NCBI GenBank assembly: GCA_958445895.1
Contig: CAUCTV010000026.1
Span: forward strand, 1 to 16,856
DNA length: 16,856 bases
Direction: 5' to 3'
Source of the DNA: an uncultured Collinsella sp.
Lineage (GTDB): Bacteria > Actinomycetota > Coriobacteriia > Coriobacteriales > Coriobacteriaceae
The notes under the pieces are model-generated. The model saw only the letters and a list, made by a program, of their open reading frames with translations, did no database searches and had not been told where the DNA came from. Each line of letters starts with the position of its first letter. The first letter of the stretch is position 1. Below, piece after piece: positions 7,952 to 13,739 of this stretch. The position numbers were made by a program, and so were the translations under genes.

Positions 7952-7990
7952 CGATTATCGGTAAAGCACGGATTATTTACCGTCGACGGT
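7951..7990. promoter_or_regulatory. Overlapping palindromes between the divergent genes
   Basis: CCGATTATCGG (7951-7961) is a perfect palindrome around one base. CGGTAAA (7959-7965) and TTTACCG (7976-7982) form an inverted pair, and ACCGTCGACGGT (7979-7990) is a perfect 12-bp palindrome. They lie upstream of both genes and may bind a second regulator. No function can be assigned. Confidence 0.45.
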
Positions 7991-8050
7991 TCCCCCGAAA
8001 CCCAAATCGGACCGAATCAAAACCGTCAATGCGGCAAGCAGCCAGTCCTC

Positions 8051-8076
8051 TACAATGAGTTCATTGTTTAAACGTT
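8051..8076 (+). promoter_or_regulatory. Candidate -10 and operator of the PTS-HAD gene
   Basis: TACAAT (8051-8056) is a good -10, though no clear -35 is seen at 16-18 bp. TTGTTTAAAC (8064-8073) would then cover the transcription start, a usual place for a repressor. The leader to the ATG would be about 50 nt. Confidence 0.45.
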
Positions 8077-8113
8077 CTTGCTCGCACAGCATGTTGCATC
8101 CGGAAGGCATATT

Positions 8114-10564
8114 ATGCTGCAGAAAATCCAACGTTTTGGCGGAGCCATGTTCGCGCCCGCCATGCTGTTTTCTATATCAGGCCTCATGGTCGGCATCTCC
8201 GCCCTCGCCACGACCGTAGACATCGTCGGCGATCTCGCCGTATACGGAACCCCTTGGTACGTTTTCTGGACCATCATCCAGCGCGGCTCGTGGACGGTCT
8301 TTAAACGTCTCCCGCTCCTTTTTGCCGTAGCGTTGCCTATCGGTCTTGCCCAAAAGCAACCGGCACGCTGCTGCCTCGAGGCGCTCGTAGCCTATTTTGC
8401 CTACTGTTTCTTTTTGAGCGAGATCATTAAGCTGAGCGGCGACAACCTTGGGCTTAAGTACCCGTCGTCTTTAACCCCCGCCAGCGGCATCACCGTCATC
8501 GACGGCATCAAGACGCTCGACACCGGCATTATCGGCCCGCTGGCGGTGTCGGCAACCGTCGTCGCCATCCATGACCGCTTCTACGATGCCAAGGTTCCCG
8601 ATTGGCTCGGCACCTTCTCGGGTTCCTCGCTGGTCTACCTCATCAGCTTTTTTGCCGTGTTTGCCCTTGCCGCCATCTCGGCCGCCATCGTGCCCTTCGC
8701 ATACGCTGTGACCGAAACGCTGCGCCACGCACTTGCGGGCGTCGGCCCCTTCGGCGTGGGCATCTTTGTGTTTTTGGAGCGAGCGCTCGAGCCCATGGGG
8801 CTGCACCATCTGCTCTATATGCCCATCTATTACGACAATCTGGTCATTCACGACGGTATTTACGCCACGTGGACCAACCTGCTCCCCATTCTCTCCCATA
8901 GCACGCGCCCTTTAAATGAACTTGCGCCCTGGGCAGGTTTTACCGCCACCGGCTGGGGCAAGCTCTTTGGCCTTCCCGCCATCGCGGCAGCATTCTATTT
9001 CACCGCCAAACCCGAACGCCGCGCCGGCCTTAAGGTCATCCTTTTGCCCGCCATCGTCGCCTCGGTGGTCTGCGGCGTCACCGAGCCGCTCGAGTTTCTC
9101 TTTATGTTCACCTATCCCGGACTCTTTTTGCTCTACGCCGTCCTGTCCTCCTGCCTTGCCATGACCATGAACTTCTTTGGCATCGTCGGCATCTTCTCGG
9201 GCGGTCTCATGGAAATGACGGCCTTCAACTTCATCCCACTCATGCGAATGCATGCCGGCTCCTACCTTTTGGCGCTCGGTATCGGTCTTGCCTTTAGCCT
9301 CATCTTTTTTGTTAGTTTTCGAGCACTCATCTTGGTCTATGACCTTAAGACGCCGGGCCGCGAGGATCATGTCTCCAATCGCGCGGCAATCGATCGTTTA
9401 ACGGGAAGCGGCTTTGCCAAAGAGCAATCTCCCAATGGCGAGGTCAGTATTCAATCCGATCAAGATCACGTCCTCGCCGAGCGGGTAATTCAGCTTTTAG
9501 GTGGCGTTGGCAATATCGTGGGCGCAACCAACTGCGCCACGCGCCTGCGCGTCGAGGTCGCAGACTCTTCCATCGTTGCAGATAATGCGTCGTTTGTCGC
9601 GGTGGGCGCCAAGGGCCTCATCATTACGGGCAAGACCGCCCAGGTGATTATTGGCATCTCCGTTCCCCGCGTCAAAGAGCATTTTGACCAGATCATGGGC
9701 CTCGAGCCGGGATTTGTGTCCACCACCTCGGCCTCCCCTGCCGTCAGCGCAGCCCATAAGCGCGGCGATATCTGCTTCTTCGATATCGACGGAACACTCG
9801 CCTGGCAAGACCCTCGAGTGGCACAAGAGCTTCCCGAGAGCGAGCGAGACCTCTCCCCCTATCCCAATGAAGCGGTCTCGCAAGCCATCCGTGATTTTGT
9901 CGCCAAGGGCAATATGGCGTTTATCTGCACAGGGCGCACGCTGAGCTGCATCCATCCAAAGCTGCTCGAGCTGCCCTGGACCGGCATCGTCTGCCTCGCG
10001 GGTGGCTATGTCGAACTTGAGGGACACGTGATTCGCGATTTGGCGATGACGCCCGGCATGCTGCAGCGCCTTGCTCCCATTCTTGAGCAATCGGACGAAG
10101 TGATTCGTTTTGAGGGACTCAATGGCGTCGTTCGCATGAGTGCCGATGCGCCCGACGCCCCGGGATACGCCCGCACCGTGGGCGATGCAATTACGCAGCT
10201 GCAACATTACAGCGCCTACAAGATCTTAATGTCCACGTCGCTTGCCAACCGCATCGCTCAGGATCAAGCGTTTGAGCCGCTGCTCTGCTTTAACGAGCTC
10301 GAGCTCGAAGTGACCGAGATTTCGCCTCGCGAATGCACCAAGCGCGAGGGTATCCAGTCCGTACTCGACGCCCTCGATCCCCACCACGGAACCGTATACG
10401 GCATCGGCGACGCCAGCAATGACGTCTCGCTGATGAACGCCGTCGACGTTGGCATCGCCATGGGCAACGCGCCGGACTTCCTCAAGGAAAAGGCCGACTA
10501 TGTCACCGACAGCATCGACCACGACGGCGTCGTCACCGCGCTCGAACACTTTGGGCTTATCTAG
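8114..10564 (+). CDS. PTS alpha-glucoside-type EIICB fused to a HAD-IIB (Cof-type) phosphatase
   Basis: Membrane sugar phosphotransferase of 816 residues with a phosphatase domain at its end. The start is ATG at 8114 with GGAAGG six bases upstream; an in-frame TTG at 8078 is ignored. Residues 1-415 form EIIC of the glucose/alpha-glucoside group, like GlvC/AglA: MLQKIQRFGGAMFAPAMLF, GLHHLLYMPI (229-238), GVTEPLEFLFMF (321-332) and the closing TPGRE. Residues 450-530 form EIIB with the phosphocysteine site NCATRLR (Cys474). Residues about 550-816 form a Cof-type HAD hydrolase with motif I DIDGT (Asp557, Asp559), TGRT (606-609), Lys743 and GDASND (765-770), all complete. EIIA is absent and must come from elsewhere. 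GlvC-type transporters are normally paired with a GH4 phospho-glucosidase; none is in the window. The fusion suggests that the imported sugar phosphate, or a product of it, is dephosphorylated at the membrane, but the substrate is unknown. Confidence 0.93.
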   Translation: MLQKIQRFGGAMFAPAMLFSISGLMVGISALATTVDIVGDLAVYGTPWYVFWTIIQRGSWTVFKRLPLLFAVALPIGLAQKQPARCCLEALVAYFAYCFFLSEIIKLSGDNLGLKYPSSLTPASGITVIDGIKTLDTGIIGPLAVSATVVAIHDRFYDAKVPDWLGTFSGSSLVYLISFFAVFALAAISAAIVPFAYAVTETLRHALAGVGPFGVGIFVFLERALEPMGLHHLLYMPIYYDNLVIHDGIYATWTNLLPILSHSTRPLNELAPWAGFTATGWGKLFGLPAIAAAFYFTAKPERRAGLKVILLPAIVASVVCGVTEPLEFLFMFTYPGLFLLYAVLSSCLAMTMNFFGIVGIFSGGLMEMTAFNFIPLMRMHAGSYLLALGIGLAFSLIFFVSFRALILVYDLKTPGREDHVSNRAAIDRLTGSGFAKEQSPNGEVSIQSDQDHVLAERVIQLLGGVGNIVGATNCATRLRVEVADSSIVADNASFVAVGAKGLIITGKTAQVIIGISVPRVKEHFDQIMGLEPGFVSTTSASPAVSAAHKRGDICFFDIDGTLAWQDPRVAQELPESERDLSPYPNEAVSQAIRDFVAKGNMAFICTGRTLSCIHPKLLELPWTGIVCLAGGYVELEGHVIRDLAMTPGMLQRLAPILEQSDEVIRFEGLNGVVRMSADAPDAPGYARTVGDAITQLQHYSAYKILMSTSLANRIAQDQAFEPLLCFNELELEVTEISPRECTKREGIQSVLDALDPHHGTVYGIGDASNDVSLMNAVDVGIAMGNAPDFLKEKADYVTDSIDHDGVVTALEHFGLI

Positions 10565-10679
10565 CCAATCCCCTACCGCACTTGCGGCCGCATGGACCAA
10601 TCGTCTTCAACCGCCGCGCTCGACGCCCCAATGTGGCAATATGTTGTCTGCATAATGCAACGATGCAACCTATCAAAGA

Positions 10680-11705
10680 ATGCGAGAACCCGTGTCCAGT
10701 CCGTTTACCAGCTTTTTAGCCCAGCACTTTGACCAGATTAACGACTATCTGGCCACGTTCTTTGACGGACAGGCGACTTCCGCCGATATCGAGCGCTACC
10801 TGTATACCCCGCTCTCGGCATTTACGGCAAACGCTGGCAAGCGCCACCGCCCGCTCATCTGCATGCTCGCCGCCACTGCGGTAGGCGGCAGCTTTGAGAG
10901 CGCCCGCAGCGCGGCGGCGGCCATCGAGCACTTTCAGTCGGGCGCACTCATCCACGACGACATCGCCGACAACGGGCAGATTCGTCGCGGCAAGCCCTGC
11001 ATGCACCTTACCGAGGGCACCGGTCTTGCCATCAACTGCGGTGACCTGGCGCTCACCATGGTCACCAAGACGGTTCTCGACGACCCCACACTCAACGCAG
11101 ACGTGAAGCTTCGCGTGCTCCACGAGCTTACCGAAATGATCGTCCGTACCATCGAGGGCCAGGCGCTCGACCTGGGCTGGGTCCGCGACGGGCGCTTTGA
11201 CATTTCGGTCGACGATTATCTGGACATGGCGACGCACAAGACCGCGTACTACAGCGGAGCGACGCCGCTTGCCGCCGGAGCCATTATCGGCGGCGGCAGC
11301 GAAGAGCAGATTGAGGCACTGCGCGCCTTTGGGCTGCACACGGGCCTTGCCTTCCAGATTCAAGACGACCTGCTCAACTTGATCGGCACCAAGGAGGCCG
11401 CCAACAAGGACTTCCGCACCGATATCACCGAGGGCAAGCGCACCCTCGTTGCCGTGCATGCCCTGTCAGACGAGCGCTATCACGACGAGGTCGAGGCCAT
11501 TCTTTCCTCGGGCACCGAGGACCCCGCGCAGCTCGCGCGTGCCGTGGAGATCTTCCAGCAGACCGGCTCCATAGAATATGCTCACGCCTACGCGCTGGAC
11601 CTGACCGCAAAAGCCAAGGCTGCCATCGAGGACGTTGAACTTGACCCGCACGCACGCGAGCTGTTCCTCTCCATGGCAGATTTCTTTGTGGAGCGTCTCA
11701 ACTAG
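10680..11705 (+). CDS. Polyprenyl diphosphate synthase
   Basis: Trans-isoprenyl chain synthase (341 residues) that condenses IPP with an allylic diphosphate, probably for the menaquinone side chain or another polyprenyl product. GKRHRP binds IPP (53-58); the first Asp-rich motif is HDDIAD (92-97) followed by RRGKP; KT at 187-188; the second motif is FQIQDDLLN (225-233), with Asn where the last Asp often stands; DITEGKRTL follows at 248-256. The start is ATG at 10680 with only a weak AAAGA upstream; a GTG four codons later (10692), behind GAGAA, is possible. It follows the PTS gene after 115 bp without a terminator that I could see. Chain length depends on the residues before the first motif and cannot be set by eye. 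It could equally be named heptaprenyl, octaprenyl or geranylgeranyl synthase. Confidence 0.93.
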   Translation: MREPVSSPFTSFLAQHFDQINDYLATFFDGQATSADIERYLYTPLSAFTANAGKRHRPLICMLAATAVGGSFESARSAAAAIEHFQSGALIHDDIADNGQIRRGKPCMHLTEGTGLAINCGDLALTMVTKTVLDDPTLNADVKLRVLHELTEMIVRTIEGQALDLGWVRDGRFDISVDDYLDMATHKTAYYSGATPLAAGAIIGGGSEEQIEALRAFGLHTGLAFQIQDDLLNLIGTKEAANKDFRTDITEGKRTLVAVHALSDERYHDEVEAILSSGTEDPAQLARAVEIFQQTGSIEYAHAYALDLTAKAKAAIEDVELDPHARELFLSMADFFVERLN

Positions 11706-11813
11706 CGGGGGTCACAAAACCTGTGGGCAGCGCGTTTGGGTACAAGTTGCTACACTGTTGAGTGTATGTTTATGCATTGTCTCGCGTTGTCTATCCGACA
11801 CGCGCTCAAAATA

Positions 11814-11826
11814 GTACGAATCGTAC
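11814..11826. promoter_or_regulatory. 13-bp palindrome upstream of the peptidoglycan-binding protein gene
   Basis: GTACGAATCGTAC is a perfect palindrome around one base, ending five bases before the ribosome binding site AAAGGGG. A bulged hairpin (11783-11791 with 11797-11804) precedes it. Either may be an operator or leader structure. Confidence 0.4.
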
Positions 11827-11844
11827 GCCGAAAGGGGTTCGTTC

Positions 11845-12750
11845 ATGGAACCTATTACCACGGGCATGCGGGGAGTAGCCGTCGAGGATGTTCAGTCCCG
11901 CCTTCTGCAGCTCGGTTACACCATCGATGCCGACGAGGTCGCCGACAAGCGCTTTGGCACCACCACCGAGCAGGCTGTTGGCACGTTTAGGCTCGATAGC
12001 GGCCTTGCGGCCGGTTATGCTGTCGATATCCCCTGCTGGAGCGCCCTTGTAGACGCTTCATACAAGTTGGGCGACCGCACGCTCTACCTTCGCATGCCCA
12101 ATTTTCACGGCGCCGACGTCAAGGCCCTGCAGCGCGCTCTCAACGTTTTGGGCTTTGCCTGTGGCGAAGACGACGGCTACTTTGGTCCGCATACCGAGGC
12201 CGCCCTGCAGCAGTTCCAGGAAAATGTCGGCCTGTTTGCCGACGGCATGGCCTTCCAGGACACCTACGCCTACATCAACCGCCTGCACCATGTGTGGGAG
12301 GGCAAGCCCTCGGTCACCGAGGCCGAATCGCGCATCGGTTTTGCTCGCGCCGCCAACGTGCTCGAGCGCTTCCAGATTGCCGTCATCGGCGAGGACCCCA
12401 TTGCGCGCAGCGTAGCATCGCGCATGTGGAACATCGCCACGGCGACGACCGACAGCAGCGGCATGATGCTTTGCGATTCCGAGGTTCCGACCGACGTTGA
12501 CCTGGTGCTCGAGATCGCAAGCGACGAGTTGCCTGCAGACGCCGCCCCGCGCGCCACGATCGCCCTCGCCGAGTGCCACAACCTGGCCCAACGCATCCGT
12601 ACCGCCAATGTTGCCGCACAGCAAAAGCCGGCACGAATTCGCATCGAGCTCACCGGCATGACGCGTTACAACGGCACCTTTACCGCAAGCGACGCGCAGA
12701 CCCTCGCCGTCCGCCTTCTCGATGGCGTTTGCGATGCCCTCGCAGATTAG
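11845..12750 (+). CDS. CwlM-like peptidoglycan-binding protein with degenerate C-terminal domain
   Basis: Protein of 301 residues with two PG_binding_1 domains, at about 6-62 (GVAVEDVQSRLLQLGY, FGTTTEQAVGTF) and 85-145 (GADVKALQRALNVLGF, GYFGPHTEAALQQFQ). No signal peptide or membrane segment is visible, so it is predicted cytoplasmic. The linker YKLGDRTLY and the second domain resemble actinobacterial CwlM, which regulates MurA and peptidoglycan synthesis rather than cutting wall. In CwlM an amidase_3 domain follows. Here residues 165-301 have similar-looking segments (DLVLEIASDE, the LAQRIRTANVA helix and a final AVRLLDGV helix) but none of the zinc-binding His/Glu motifs, so hydrolase activity is not expected. 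The CwlM relation is an inference from recalled family features. The start is ATG at 11845 with AAAGGGG seven bases upstream. Confidence 0.82.
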   Translation: MEPITTGMRGVAVEDVQSRLLQLGYTIDADEVADKRFGTTTEQAVGTFRLDSGLAAGYAVDIPCWSALVDASYKLGDRTLYLRMPNFHGADVKALQRALNVLGFACGEDDGYFGPHTEAALQQFQENVGLFADGMAFQDTYAYINRLHHVWEGKPSVTEAESRIGFARAANVLERFQIAVIGEDPIARSVASRMWNIATATTDSSGMMLCDSEVPTDVDLVLEIASDELPADAAPRATIALAECHNLAQRIRTANVAAQQKPARIRIELTGMTRYNGTFTASDAQTLAVRLLDGVCDALAD

Positions 12751-12788
12751 GTAAACTAGACGAGTTGCTTTTGAGCAACACCAGACAT

Positions 12789-12860
12789 TGGGACGTAGTT
12801 CAACGGTAGAACTCCGGTTTTTGGTGCCGGCTGTTGGGGGTTCGAATCCCTCCGTCCCAG
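12789..12860 (+). tRNA. tRNA-Gln (anticodon TTG)
   Basis: A full cloverleaf of 72 nt can be drawn: acceptor TGGGACG (12789-12795) with CGTCCCA (12853-12859), D arm GTTC/GAAC, anticodon stem CCGGT/GCCGG with loop TTTTGGT giving anticodon TTG at 12821-12823, T arm GGGGG/CCCTC with loop TTCGAAT, and discriminator G. The CCA end is not encoded (CCC follows). Possible promoter boxes TTGCGA and TAAACT (17 bp apart, 12729-12757) overlap the end of the previous gene. Confidence 0.96.
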
Positions 12861-12873
12861 CCCCAAAGAACAT

Positions 12874-12909
12874 AGCGCTCCAGGCTCTTATGAACCTGGA
12901 GCGCTTTTT
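12874..12909 (+). terminator. Terminator after tRNA-Gln
   Basis: A perfect 11-bp stem (12874-12884 with 12895-12905), a 10-nt loop and a run of five T, starting 14 bp past the tRNA. Confidence 0.92.
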
Positions 12910-12915
12910 CGTGGG

Positions 12916-13051
12916 CAAGCGGAGGGATTCGAACCCGCAAGGGTGCGGAGCTGAGGAAACGCGAAGCGTTTTCCAGCGCAGCACGCAAGGAGCGAAGCGA
13001 CGCAGCGGGGCGCGGCCGCCGACCAGGCGGACGCGGAATCCCTCCGTCCCA
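12916..13051. repeat. tRNA-3'-end-like repeat with 11-bp terminal inverted repeats, full copy
   Basis: The unit opens with CGGAGGGATTC (12920-12930) and closes with GAATCCCTCCG (13036-13046), an 11-bp inverted repeat. Its left end up to GAACCC is the reverse complement of a tRNA T-arm and 3' acceptor end. Its right end (13036-13051) is an exact 16-bp direct repeat of the tRNA-Gln 3' end at 12844-12859. The interior has a hairpin (GGAAACGC-GAA-GCGTTTTCC) and a very GC-rich block. A second, shortened copy lies at 13098. Confidence 0.75.
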
Positions 13052-13097
13052 CACCAGCCAAGAGCCCCTCACGTCAAGCAAATCGAGCCAACGCCGC

Positions 13098-13170
13098 CAA
13101 GCGGAGGGATTCGAACCCGCAAGGGTGCGGAGCGATGCAGCGGGGCGCGGCCGCCGCAGGCAGACGCGGT
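13098..13170. repeat. Shortened second copy of the tRNA-like repeat
   Basis: Bases 13098-13133 match 12916-12951 exactly over 36 nt, and 13137-13156 match 13002-13021 exactly over 20 nt. The middle of the first copy (about 50 bp) is missing. After GACGCGG the closing GAATCCCTCCG is replaced by the next palindrome. Confidence 0.8.
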
Positions 13171-13229
13171 GTCGGCACTTGGGGACGCTCCTAAGTGCCG
13201 GCATTATAGGAACGTCCCCAAGTGCCGGC
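13171..13229. repeat. REP-like palindrome
   Basis: Bases 13171-13187 pair with 13213-13229 over 17 positions with one T-G pair. The 25-nt centre holds CCTA/TAGG and the self-complementary TGCCGGCA, so nearly the whole 59 nt can fold back. There is no T-run after it, which argues against a terminator. Confidence 0.75.
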
Positions 13230-13262
13230 TCGGGACTATTTTCGAGGACCCTCCGAAGGACT

Positions 13263-13491
13263 GTGGCCAAAAACGGCAAATATGAGTACTGTCACCGTTG
13301 TAGCTACATTATTTTCGTTAATAAAAGAAGATCTTAATGAGATTTATTCGCATCAAGGTCTTCCTTTAATGAACACTTGAGGAGATACGGCAGCTTATCT
13401 GCTCGATCGACACGTCAAATCACCTTAAATGTGGTCAAAATTACTGCTACTAAAAGAGTATCAGTACTCATATTTGATGTTTTTTGGCCAC
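13263..13491. mobile_element. MITE-like element of about 229 bp with about 28-bp terminal inverted repeats
   Basis: The ends 13264-13291 and 13462-13490 are inverted copies: TGGCCAAAAA, a 3-4 nt variable part, then the identical 15-mer CAAATATGAGTACTG. The interior is visibly richer in A+T than its surroundings and holds a hairpin (13327-13335 with 13355-13363), but no credible gene. No clear target duplication is seen at the ends. Size, ends and base composition suit a non-autonomous mobile element; a structured RNA gene is the alternative. Confidence 0.6.
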
Positions 13492-13529
13492 GGCTCTTTA
13501 TAGACACCCTGCACAGCGACGGTGGTAGA

Positions 13530-13562
13530 TTTCGGAACGTGTCCGTCAGCCCCGTTCCGAAA
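13530..13562. repeat. Hairpin TTTCGGAACG/CGTTCCGAAA
   Basis: A perfect 10-bp stem (13530-13539 with 13553-13562) and a 13-nt loop, with no T-run on either side. Part of the repeat-rich gap. Confidence 0.6.
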
Positions 13563-13594
13563 AGCGAGCCGCATGCAACGGCCAAGCCACGACA

Positions 13595-13731
13595 GGCCCC
13601 GGGAGAGCGGGGACACCGGCTTAGGTTTATCGCGAGTTCCGCACGAACAGGAGGCCACTTAATGTGGCCTCCGTCGTGAGCAGGACTGTAGAGCAGGAAA
13701 CCTAAGCCGGTGTCCCCGCTCTCCCGGGGCC
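13595..13731. repeat. Perfect 34-bp inverted repeat with nested hairpin
   Basis: Bases 13595-13628 are the exact reverse complement of 13698-13731. The 69-nt interior folds again: CACGA (13642-13646) with TCGTG (13674-13678), then GGAGGCCAC (13650-13658) with GTGGCCTCC (13664-13672) around TTAAT. It starts 8 bp past the stop codon of the - strand gene. No T-run follows on that strand, so it is not a standard terminator, though it would block 3' exonucleases or form a cruciform. Confidence 0.85.
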
Positions 13732-13739
13732 GGCGGAAT

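Noticed and set aside
8078..8113. TTG start giving 12 more residues on the PTS protein
   Set aside because: ATG 8114 has GGAAGG at the right distance and gives the family N-terminus MLQKIQRFGGAMF.
12788..13285. Open frames on both strands across tRNA-Gln and the repeats
   Set aside because: Translations are those of tRNA and repeat sequence, a common artefact.
13377..13679. 100-codon open frame in the repeat-rich gap
   Set aside because: Starts inside the A+T-richer element and ends inside the 34-bp palindrome; no ribosome site and no family.
13595..13731. Ordinary terminator of the JetD-like gene
   Set aside because: No T-run follows on the - strand and the stem is far longer than needed.
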